From: an uncultured Bacilli bacterium | GTDB taxonomy: Bacteria > Bacillota_I > Bacilli_A > RF39 > UBA660 | Direction of reading: 5' to 3' | NCBI GenBank assembly: GCA_947632415.1 | Contig: CANRPB010000009.1 | Span: forward strand, 1 to 22,701 | DNA length: 22,701 nt | In this document: positions 15,372-22,469 of the stretch, piece after piece | Numbering within the stretch: position 1 is the stretch's first letter | Layout of the letters: each line of letters starts with the position of its first letter | The notes under the pieces: model-generated | The model's database searches: none | What the model was told of the DNA's origin: nothing | Seen by the model: the letters and a program-made list of their open reading frames with translations, nothing else | Made by a program: the position numbers and the translations under genes

Positions 15372-17144
15372 TTATCTTTTATTTATGAACCAAACTTTAC
15401 TTATATCACAACTACTACTTGATGGTGCGGGTCTTGGCATTTCAAATTTAATAAATACTGGTACTTTAAAGGCATTTCCAAAGGCAATACAATTTCCTGG
15501 TTGAAGGGTTTTTAATTTTTTTACTATTTCAGTTGTTACATTAGGAACCATTTCTTTAATGTAGTTTAAGTCAATTGGATGTAATATATTAAATATTAGA
15601 AAGTTACTACATTGTGATATTGACGTATCGGATAATTCTGATGGTCTTTGTGAGATAAGTCCTAATAGGACACCATATTTTCTACCTTCTTTGGTAATAC
15701 GGTCAAAGATGTTGTATCCTAGTAAATTTATGTCGTTATCGTTTTGAACGTATCTGTGGGCTTCTTCTAGTATGATATGGAAAGGAATAGTGGCTCTTTC
15801 TTTTAGTTCTTTAGCATAGTCAAAGAGCATTTTTGAATAAATTTTAGTTATGGTTTTGGCAAATCTATCGTCAACATAGTTGATGTTGAAGTTGATTATT
15901 TGTGCTTTTCTGTCATTTGGTGCGGATAATAGTTCTTTGATATATTGGTCTTTTGACACGAATTTTTCGTATTCAAAATACTTGCTGTAGTTTCCTGTTA
16001 ATAAAGAGTGAAGTCTTACTTTTAATACGTTGGTATCGTCAAATATTTTTTCGCTTTTTAATATTCCTTCGCTTATAAGTGCGAAGTCAAGGGCGTCTTT
16101 AAAGTCGTTTAGCGTATATTTATATGTTCCATCAGGAAGGTTTAATTCTAATGTATCGTCGGTAAATTTTTGCATGAATGTCATTAATAGTTCCATATCT
16201 CTAATTTTTCCAGTGGCATCAATTAAAAGACATTGTTTTAAAGGTCTTGTGTATCCTGGTTGAAAAATTGGCGTTTCAAGGTTTAATTCGCTTGTGTTGT
16301 AGTATGATAATATGGAAAATACTTGATCTCTTATTTGGGCTGGATTTTTACCACTTGTTAGTATATCTAGTATAGCACGAGCCACAATATCGTTTTTGTG
16401 TTTGATGACTAGTTTTTCTTCTCGAGCAAATATTGTTACTAGTTTTAAGGCTTTTTCGATAATTGGTAGTTGCGTTGGTTTGGTACAGTCAAGTAATAAA
16501 GCAATGTCATCTGTATCTAATAACCAAAATGGTATTTTTAGTATTTTTTCATATGTTTCATCAACGTTGGTCGTATAGTATTTGAAACTTATTTCTGGTA
16601 CTACTTCGTTTAGTTTTTCGAATGCTGTGTGGTATTCACCGTAGGCATCAAAAATGAAGATGCTTGAACGGTATGGAATACTGCTTGGTTTGGCGAAAAG
16701 ATTTTGAAAAAGACGAGCAACACTGCATGATTTACCACTTCCTGTTGATCCGAATATAGCAAAGTGATTACTGAAGAAGTCATTTACATCAACGTTTATT
16801 TTTACACCTTCATAGATAGGACTTGTTCCAAGGTAGAGGTGTTTGTCTTCTATGAATTCTTCTGTACTTATTATCATTGGTATTTTTTCTTTTGAAATTA
16901 ATTTTATAACTGATGAAAAACTTGGTTTATTTATGACTCCATATACAAATTTTTCATTTTGAAGTTCTCCTAATAGATTTATATAAGCGATTCCGTCTTT
17001 TATATTTATTATTTCGCCTATTATTTTTTTGTTTTCATCTTCCATGATAACCATGAGATTTATTAAGTTTTGAACTTTATTTAGGTCTATATTTAGTTTT
17101 ACTAAAACTTCGTTTTCTTCAACTGCGATTATATTTCCTAACAT
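15372..17144 (-). CDS. HerA-type DNA translocase ATPase (HAS-barrel, DUF87)
   Basis: The product has 590 residues. Residues 1-75 resemble the HAS-barrel found in HerA (MLGNIIAVEENEVLVKL). The RecA-like ATPase core has Walker A GSTGSGKS (132-139), a following FDAYGEY strand (165-171), Walker B IILEEAHRYV (457-466), ITKEGRKYGV and the SQRPSEL sensor region (498-504). Archaeal HerA forms a hexamer that pumps DNA and works with the nuclease NurA in end resection. Bacterial relatives also pair with SIR2 or DUF4297 proteins in phage defence. No nuclease or effector is adjacent here: neighbours are dtd upstream and sirA downstream. The in-frame GTG at 17153 abuts the AGGAG site, so ATG 17144 is preferred. 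The role in this organism is unknown. Confidence 0.85.
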   Translation of the reverse strand: MLGNIIAVEENEVLVKLNIDLNKVQNLINLMVIMEDENKKIIGEIINIKDGIAYINLLGELQNEKFVYGVINKPSFSSVIKLISKEKIPMIISTEEFIEDKHLYLGTSPIYEGVKINVDVNDFFSNHFAIFGSTGSGKSCSVARLFQNLFAKPSSIPYRSSIFIFDAYGEYHTAFEKLNEVVPEISFKYYTTNVDETYEKILKIPFWLLDTDDIALLLDCTKPTQLPIIEKALKLVTIFAREEKLVIKHKNDIVARAILDILTSGKNPAQIRDQVFSILSYYNTSELNLETPIFQPGYTRPLKQCLLIDATGKIRDMELLMTFMQKFTDDTLELNLPDGTYKYTLNDFKDALDFALISEGILKSEKIFDDTNVLKVRLHSLLTGNYSKYFEYEKFVSKDQYIKELLSAPNDRKAQIINFNINYVDDRFAKTITKIYSKMLFDYAKELKERATIPFHIILEEAHRYVQNDNDINLLGYNIFDRITKEGRKYGVLLGLISQRPSELSDTSISQCSNFLIFNILHPIDLNYIKEMVPNVTTEIVKKLKTLQPGNCIAFGNAFKVPVFIKFEMPRPAPSSSSCDISKVWFINKR

Positions 17145-17167
17145 TTTATACACTCCTATCTTGAATA

Positions 17168-17173
17168 ATTATA
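17168..17173 (-). promoter_or_regulatory. Possible -10 element upstream of the HerA-type gene
   Basis: A perfect TATAAT on the minus strand lies about 25 bases before the ATG at 17144 and ahead of its ribosome site. No good -35 is seen, so support is weak. Confidence 0.3.
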
Positions 17174-17244
17174 CAATTTTTTAGGATAAAAAAAAAGGCT
17201 TTTTTGGAATTTGCACTATTTTTTTTGGTTTATGGAATAATTTT

Positions 17245-17679
17245 TTAATTTTCGATAATGATTGTTACTGGACCGTCATTGATGCTTGTTACTTTCATGT
17301 CTTCTTTAAAGATACCGGTCTTGGTGTCTATGTGTTTTTTTAGTTTGTCGTTAAAAATTTGATAAAGTTTGATTGCTTCTTCTTTGTTTAGGGCTTGTTT
17401 ATAACTTGGTCTTCTACCTTTTTTGGTGTCGGCATAGAGAGTAAATTGTGAGACGGATAGAATGCTTCCTTTTATGTCTAGCACTGATTTATTCATAATT
17501 CCGTTAGTATCATCAAATATTCTTAGGTTTAGAATTTTATCTACCATGTAATTGATTTTTTGTTCGTTATCGTTATTGGTGAATCCTACTAATATTAGTA
17601 GTCCGTTTTTTATTTTTGATATTTCTTGATTGTTTACTGTAACGCTTGCTTCTTCTACTCTTGTAATTACTGTTTTCAT
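17245..17679 (-). CDS. dtd: D-aminoacyl-tRNA deacylase
   Basis: The 144-residue protein has the DTD signatures SQFTLYAD (about residues 77-84) and NDGPVTI near the C-terminus, which form the chirality-checking pocket, plus GLLILVGF and GRRPSY. The enzyme removes D-amino acids (and glycine) wrongly attached to tRNA, in the cytoplasm as a homodimer. Its ATG overlaps the rel stop by four bases (ATGA), so it is translationally coupled to rel. The rel-dtd pair is conserved across many Bacillota, including B. subtilis. Downstream, before the HerA-type gene, only a weak A/T-only hairpin is visible. Confidence 0.96.
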   Translation of the reverse strand: MKTVITRVEEASVTVNNQEISKIKNGLLILVGFTNNDNEQKINYMVDKILNLRIFDDTNGIMNKSVLDIKGSILSVSQFTLYADTKKGRRPSYKQALNKEEAIKLYQIFNDKLKKHIDTKTGIFKEDMKVTSINDGPVTIIIEN

Positions 17680-19823
17680 TGCATCAATCTTTCTATTTTT
17701 ATGGTGTCAGGGATACTGTTTAGATCGTTTATTAGTTTGGTTAAAATTTCTTTGTTTTCGACAAGAATCGTTAGTTTATATCTGGTGTTTTCGTTTAGAA
17801 CATTAATGCTAGTGACGGTGATGTTGTTGTTGGTTGTTTTGGCGATGATATCGACTAGAATATTTTTGGTGTTGTTGGTTGTTACTAATAGGTTTACGGG
17901 GTATCTTTTTGTTGTTGTTTTATTCCAGTGAACATCGATTAGTCTTTCTTCAGCGTTTCTTATATTAGGACATGTATCGATATGAATGGATATTCCACTT
18001 CCTTTGGTAATATAGCCCATTATATTATCGCCTGGTATAGGATTACAGCATGCTGAAATGTTTATTTTGATGTTGTCTATGCCTTCAACAATGACATCTG
18101 TTTTGGCATTTTCTTTTTCAAGGGATTTGTTTTGAATTTTGTCTAAAACGATTTCTTCTTTGGTTTTTTCTTCTTTAGTAATAAGGTTTATAATTGAGCC
18201 TACAACTATTTTATTACTTCCAATATTGGTATATAGTTCTTCGATATTTTTTAGTTTATAGGCAGTTAGTATTTTTTCAATGTTGGTCTCGTTTAGAAAT
18301 TCGTTTTCTTTTATTTTTTTTCTTTTTAATTCACGAATTAGGGCTTCTTCACCTTTTTTTATAAATTCGTTTTTTTCTATTTTGTTGAAGTAGTTTTTTA
18401 TTTTGTTTTTGGCTTGATGGGTTTTTACGATATTTAGCCATTGACGGTTTGGGGATGAGTTTTTGCTGGTATTGATTTTTACGATGTCGTTAGTTTTTAG
18501 TTGATATGTTAAGGGAACAATGTTGTCGTTTACGAGTGCGCCGACGGTGGTGTTTCCAACATCGGTGTGGACTTTGTAGGCAAAGTCAAGTGGGGTTGCT
18601 CCATTTGGTAGTTCAATTACATTTCCATTTGGTGTGAAGACATAGATGGTGTTTTCAAAGACGTCTTGTTTAACAGATTCGACAAATTCTTGATCGTTTT
18701 CTTCTTGTAGTTCCATTATGCTTTTGAAGAAGAATAATTTTTTTTCCATGATGTCTTGCATGGTTTTTTTATTTCCTTCTTTGTATGACCAGTGGGATGC
18801 GATACCATTTTCTGCTATTTCGTCCATTTTGTAGGTTCTAATTTGAATTTCAAATAAATAGCCGTTGTTTCCAAATATTGTGGTGTGAAGTGATTGATAC
18901 ATGTTGCTTTTGGGCATAGCGATATAGTCTTTGAAACGATTTGGTTTAGGGGTATATTTTGAGTGAATGATTCCTAATACTTGATAGCATTCAGGAATGG
19001 TATTAACGAATATTCTTAGGGCGTTTAGATCATAGATGTCATTGAAACTTTTTCCTTTATCCATTTTGTTGTAAATGCTATAGATGCTTTTGGCTCGTCC
19101 TTTTATTTCGTGTTTGATGTTGTTTTCATCAAGTAGTTGGGAAACACTTGTTAGCATTTCTTTGACGATTTTGTCTCTTTCTTGTTTGGTTTTGTTTAAT
19201 CTTTCGACTATTCCGAAGTATACTTCTGGTTTGTAGTAACGAAGTGATAAATCTTCTAGTTCGCTTTTTATTTTGTACATTCCAAGGCGATGCGCTATGG
19301 GAACTAGAATGTCTAGGGTTTCTTTGGCTTTGGCTTTTTGACGTGGTTCTGGTATTGCCCAAAGGGTTCGCATGTTGTGAAGGCGATCGGCTAATTTTAC
19401 AATGATTACTCTGACATCATCGGCAAGTCCTACTAGTATTTTTCTTTGGTTAGCAAGCTCGGCTTCTTTTTCGGCTCCAAAACTAAGTTTGTTGATTTTG
19501 GTTACGCCATCGACAAGAATTTTTATATTGTCTCCGAATTGTTCTTGTATTTCTTCTAAAGTTACGTTACAGTCTTCAACAACGTCGTGTAAAAGAGCAG
19601 CACATAATGTTTCATAGTCTGCGTTTATTTCGGTTAGAATGTAGGCAACATTTAAAGGGTGAGTTATGTAACTTTCTCCGCTTCTTCTGAATTGTCCGTA
19701 GTGTTTGTTATTGGCTAAATCGTAGGCTTGGGTAATCAATTCTAATTTTTCTTGATCGGTTATATATGTTTTTATTTTTTTCATTAGTGTTTCAAAGGTT
19801 AAGTTTTCATTTATTTTAGTCAT
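17676..19823 (-). CDS. rel: Bifunctional (p)ppGpp synthetase/hydrolase Rel
   Basis: The 715-residue protein has all domains of long RSH proteins. The HD hydrolase comprises SYITHPLNVA, LLHDVVEDC and DRLHNMRTL. The synthetase has KGKSFNDIYDLNALRI and NRFKDYIAMPKSN; the RFKD form is that of bifunctional Rel enzymes, unlike the acidic version of synthetase-only RelA. TGS follows (TIYVFTPNGNVIELP ... TPLDFAYKVHT), then a conserved-cysteine region (SACCNPIPGD, DTCPN) and a C-terminal ACT domain. It makes and degrades the stringent-response alarmone according to uncharged tRNA on ribosomes. The ATG (with AGGAG upstream) overlaps the comN stop by eight bases and the 3' end overlaps dtd by four, giving a tight three-gene operon. 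Confidence 0.97.
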   Translation of the reverse strand: MTKINENLTFETLMKKIKTYITDQEKLELITQAYDLANNKHYGQFRRSGESYITHPLNVAYILTEINADYETLCAALLHDVVEDCNVTLEEIQEQFGDNIKILVDGVTKINKLSFGAEKEAELANQRKILVGLADDVRVIIVKLADRLHNMRTLWAIPEPRQKAKAKETLDILVPIAHRLGMYKIKSELEDLSLRYYKPEVYFGIVERLNKTKQERDKIVKEMLTSVSQLLDENNIKHEIKGRAKSIYSIYNKMDKGKSFNDIYDLNALRIFVNTIPECYQVLGIIHSKYTPKPNRFKDYIAMPKSNMYQSLHTTIFGNNGYLFEIQIRTYKMDEIAENGIASHWSYKEGNKKTMQDIMEKKLFFFKSIMELQEENDQEFVESVKQDVFENTIYVFTPNGNVIELPNGATPLDFAYKVHTDVGNTTVGALVNDNIVPLTYQLKTNDIVKINTSKNSSPNRQWLNIVKTHQAKNKIKNYFNKIEKNEFIKKGEEALIRELKRKKIKENEFLNETNIEKILTAYKLKNIEELYTNIGSNKIVVGSIINLITKEEKTKEEIVLDKIQNKSLEKENAKTDVIVEGIDNIKINISACCNPIPGDNIMGYITKGSGISIHIDTCPNIRNAEERLIDVHWNKTTTKRYPVNLLVTTNNTKNILVDIIAKTTNNNITVTSINVLNENTRYKLTILVENKEILTKLINDLNSIPDTIKIERLMQ

Positions 19824-20061
19824 TTGGCATACTCCTTTTTATTTTATAATCGCTTATTGTTTCATAGTCTAATTTAAAGATATCGTTTATGATGTCATAT
19901 AGTGTTAAGTTTTTTTCGTGTTGCCATTTTTTCTTTAAGTAGGTCCAGATATCTTCTTCGGTTATTTTTAAATAATTGGTTTTTAGTTCTTTTATTTTGG
20001 ATGTTAGGGCTGGGGTGATTCTTTTTTTTAGTTCTTCTAAATTTTTAAAGTCTGTTTGCAT
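19816..20061 (-). CDS. comN: ComN-like post-transcriptional regulator
   Basis: The 81-residue soluble protein carries ITPALTSKIKELKTNY, then EEDIWTYLKKKW and LYDIINDIFKL. These are the conserved blocks of the Pfam 'post-transcriptional regulator' family typified by B. subtilis ComN (YrzD). ComN affects comE mRNA and localises with DivIVA at division sites in B. subtilis; whether that holds here is unknown. It has a good GGAGGG ribosome site and overlaps rel by eight bases. It is divergent from spoVB, exactly as comN and spoVB are arranged in B. subtilis, which supports both names. In B. subtilis secDF, recJ and apt lie between comN and rel; here they are absent and the genes are fused into one operon. 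Confidence 0.82.
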   Translation of the reverse strand: MQTDFKNLEELKKRITPALTSKIKELKTNYLKITEEDIWTYLKKKWQHEKNLTLYDIINDIFKLDYETISDYKIKRSMPND

Positions 20062-20081
20062 TTTATCCCTCCGATATTAAT

Positions 20082-20110
20082 ATTATAAAACAAATTTATT
20101 TATTTTTAAA
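20082..20110 (-). promoter_or_regulatory. Possible promoter of the comN-rel-dtd operon
   Basis: On the minus strand TTTAAA (20110-20105) precedes TATAAT (20087-20082) with a 17-base spacer. The -10 is perfect and the -35 a 4-of-6 match. The implied leader before the ribosome site is short. Confidence 0.4.
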
Positions 20111-20147
20111 TAGGCATTCGCATATATTTTATCAGTTGGAGGCTCAT

Positions 20148-21443
20148 ATGAAAAATAAGTTTGTTAAGTCTACTTTTATTTTGCTTATTGGTGGTTTTAT
20201 TACAAAGATTATTGGGATGTTTATTAAGATTGTTATGACAAGGCTTTTAGGTACTGAGGGTATTGGTATTTATATGCTTGTTTCGCCTACTTTTATGCTT
20301 TTTATTAGTATTGCTTCTCTTGGTCTTCCGGTGGCAATTAGTAAACTTGTGGCGGAGAATAAGAGAAATAATAAAAATTTGGTGTTTTTAAGTTTTCCTA
20401 TTACACTTTTTATTAATGTTTTAATTATGATTTTTTTGCTTTTTTTTAGTAATTATATTGCTTCTAATTTACTTCATGAGCCGAGAATTAATTATGCTTT
20501 GATTTGTATTGGTTTTGTTTTACCGTTTATTAGTATTTCTAGTATTTTGAGGGGTTATTTTTTTGGTAAACAAATGATGATTCCGCATATTGTTTCTAAT
20601 ATTACTGAGGATGTTGTGCGACTTATTGTGATTATGATTGGGGTTCCTATTTTTCTTATTAAGGGTATTCCTTACGCTATAGCGTTTATTGTTTTGTCTA
20701 ATATTTTTAGTGAGTTAACTTCTATTTTCATTTTGTTTTTCTTTTTACCTAAGAATTTTAAGATTACTAAGAAGGATTTGGAGTTTGATAAGAATAATAT
20801 TCGTGATGTTTTGGGTATTAGTTTACCAACTACTGGTAGTAGATTGATTGGAAATATTGGTTATTTTTTTGAGCCAATTATTATGACTTATTTTTTGCTT
20901 AAAAGTGGTTATGATAATTCTTTTATTGTTAATGAGTATGGTATTATTAATGGTTATGTTATGCCATTAGTGTTGCTTCCTTCTTTTTTTACTTTGGCTA
21001 TTAGTCAGGCTTTAATTCCTATTATAAGTTATAATTATTCTCATGGAAATTTGGGATATACCAAGAATAAGATTAGACAGGGTATTTTTTATTCTCTTTT
21101 AATTGGTGTTCCTGCTACGCTTATTTTCTTGTTTATACCGGATATTCCTTTAAAACTTATTTATAATACTACTCAGGGTATTCCTTATATTAAGGTTATG
21201 GCTGTTGTTTGTTTGCTTCATTATATTCAGGCTCCTATAAGTAGTAGTTTACAGGCTATGGGTAAAGCTAATGATTCGATGAAGGGAACTTTGTTTGGTA
21301 TGATTATTAGAACGTTGGTTTTGATGATTGGTTGTAGTGTTCATATTGGTATGTGGGGGTTGATTTTTGCCACTAGCGCTAATATCATTTTTGTTACGCT
21401 TTATGATTATAGAAAAGTTAGTAAATACTTAAAAAAGTCATAA
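20148..21443 (+). CDS. spoVB: Stage V sporulation protein B-like flippase (MOP superfamily)
   Basis: This 431-residue protein has about 12-14 hydrophobic segments and the SpoVB-type N-terminus: FILLIGGFITKIIGMFIKIV, then TRLLGTEGIGIYMLVSPTF, then SLGLPVAISKLVAE. SpoVB is needed for spore cortex synthesis and is thought to move lipid-linked precursors across the outer forespore membrane. It is about 85 residues shorter than B. subtilis SpoVB (~518), mostly at the C-terminus. ATG 20148 has GGAGG at 20138-20142; a TTG at 20136 overlaps that site. CATATATT at 20121-20128 loosely resembles a sigma-E -10 element, but no clear -35 was found. It is divergent from comN and convergent with dapA. The second homologue at 4042 matches YtgP better. 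Confidence 0.82.
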   Translation: MKNKFVKSTFILLIGGFITKIIGMFIKIVMTRLLGTEGIGIYMLVSPTFMLFISIASLGLPVAISKLVAENKRNNKNLVFLSFPITLFINVLIMIFLLFFSNYIASNLLHEPRINYALICIGFVLPFISISSILRGYFFGKQMMIPHIVSNITEDVVRLIVIMIGVPIFLIKGIPYAIAFIVLSNIFSELTSIFILFFFLPKNFKITKKDLEFDKNNIRDVLGISLPTTGSRLIGNIGYFFEPIIMTYFLLKSGYDNSFIVNEYGIINGYVMPLVLLPSFFTLAISQALIPIISYNYSHGNLGYTKNKIRQGIFYSLLIGVPATLIFLFIPDIPLKLIYNTTQGIPYIKVMAVVCLLHYIQAPISSSLQAMGKANDSMKGTLFGMIIRTLVLMIGCSVHIGMWGLIFATSANIIFVTLYDYRKVSKYLKKS

Positions 21444-21455
21444 TAGTATGACTTT
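21431..21455. terminator. Terminator between spoVB and dapA
   Basis: AAAGTCATA (21434-21442) and TATGACTTT (21447-21455) are perfectly complementary around ATAG. On the minus strand six T follow, so it mainly ends dapA. It overlaps the ends of both convergent genes and may also stop spoVB transcripts. Confidence 0.75.
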
Positions 21456-22341
21456 AGAATTTAATTCCATAGTTTTGCATTTCTTTAATAAGTTGTTTAG
21501 TATGTTCTTCTTCCATTTCTATTAGTGGTTCTCTTAGTGTTCCTTCACACATATGCATTAGTTCTAGGGCTTTTTTTACTGGTATAGGGTTTACTTCTTT
21601 GAATAGTGTTTTGATTAATTTTAACATTTTAATTTGTTCTTCTTTGCTTTTTTCCTGGTTACCATTTAAGTAATTCATTACTAAGTTGTGAGTTTCTCGT
21701 GGTAGTATGTTTGCTACTACGGAAATAACTCCAATTCCCCCTAGTGATAAAATAGGTACTATTTGGTTATCATTTCCTGAATATACGTCTATTTTTCCTT
21801 CTAGTAGATCTATTATTTTAGCGACATTGGTTATGTTTCCTGAGGCTTCTTTGATCGCTACTACATTGGGGTTTCTTTTTACAATTTCTTTTACTGTTTC
21901 TGGTTCAATATTGCATCCTGTTCTACTTGGAACATTATATAAAATTATTGGTATTTTAACTTGTTCGGCTATTTTTGAGTAATGGTTTATTAGTCCTTTT
22001 TGAGTTGTTTTATTATAGTATGGTGTTACTATTAATAGTCCATCTGCTCCTAGTTGTTCGGCTTCTTTGGACATAGTAATGGCTGATTTTGTACAATTTG
22101 AGCCTGTTCCTGCTATTACTGGTATTCTTTTATTTACGTGTTCTATGCATGTTTGAATGCATTTTTGGTGTTCTTCATATGATAGTGTTGATGATTCACC
22201 AGTTGTTCCACATATTATAATGGCGTCGGTTTCATTTTCAATTTGAAAGTCAATTAGTTTTTTTAGTGTTTCATAATCTACATTGCCATATTTATCAAAG
22301 GGTGTTACTAGTGCGACGCCTGATCCTTTAAATATTTCCAT
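21454..22341 (-). CDS. dapA: 4-hydroxy-tetrahydrodipicolinate synthase
   Basis: The 295-residue (beta/alpha)8 aldolase condenses pyruvate with aspartate semialdehyde. Visible motifs are CGTTGES (44-50, pyruvate and substrate binding), YNVPSRTG (135-142, with proton-relay tyrosine 135 and arginine 140), and the Schiff-base lysine in VAIKEASGN (K164). GLxxxTPYYNK is also present. The product feeds diaminopimelate and lysine synthesis and, in spore formers, dipicolinate for the spore core, so it fits the neighbouring sporulation genes. A good AGGTGAT site precedes the ATG. No other lysine-pathway gene is in view. Related enzymes of the family (N-acetylneuraminate lyase and others) are less likely given the motif set. 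Confidence 0.94.
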   Translation of the reverse strand: MEIFKGSGVALVTPFDKYGNVDYETLKKLIDFQIENETDAIIICGTTGESSTLSYEEHQKCIQTCIEHVNKRIPVIAGTGSNCTKSAITMSKEAEQLGADGLLIVTPYYNKTTQKGLINHYSKIAEQVKIPIILYNVPSRTGCNIEPETVKEIVKRNPNVVAIKEASGNITNVAKIIDLLEGKIDVYSGNDNQIVPILSLGGIGVISVVANILPRETHNLVMNYLNGNQEKSKEEQIKMLKLIKTLFKEVNPIPVKKALELMHMCEGTLREPLIEMEEEHTKQLIKEMQNYGIKF

Positions 22342-22395
22342 ATAATCACCTATAATATTTTATGATATATTTTTTTATTTGTGATTTTAATATTT

Positions 22396-22424
22396 AAAAA
22401 ATAACTATTAAATATATTAATAGT
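22396..22424 (-). terminator. Terminator after the right-edge gene
   Basis: ACTATTAA (22404-22411) and TTAATAGT (22417-22424) are perfectly complementary around five bases. On the minus strand the stem runs into TTATTTTTT. It would separate the right-edge gene from dapA. An alternative pairing of AAATAACT (22399-22406) with AGTTATTT (22431-22438) overlaps it. Confidence 0.55.
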
Positions 22425-22469
22425 CATTTTAGTTATTTGTGTATAAATTACACATGTCTTATTTTAATT

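Noticed and set aside
15372..17144. HerA-type gene as part of an anti-phage defence system.
   Set aside because: No SIR2, DUF4297, nuclease or other effector gene is adjacent; neighbours are conserved housekeeping or sporulation genes.
17189..17206. A-run, GGC, T-run between dtd and the HerA-type gene considered as a dtd terminator.
   Set aside because: The stem would be only A-T pairs around a three-base loop, too weak to call.
20121..20128. CATATATT as a sigma-E -10 element for spoVB.
   Set aside because: The -35 partner is not convincing and the implied leader is very short; kept only as a remark in the spoVB entry.
22342..22469. Space between dapA and the right-edge gene searched for a DGR template repeat, accessory gene or reverse transcriptase.
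   Set aside because: It is 128 bases of AT-rich DNA with only a hairpin; no copy of the GC-rich segment occurs there or elsewhere in the window.
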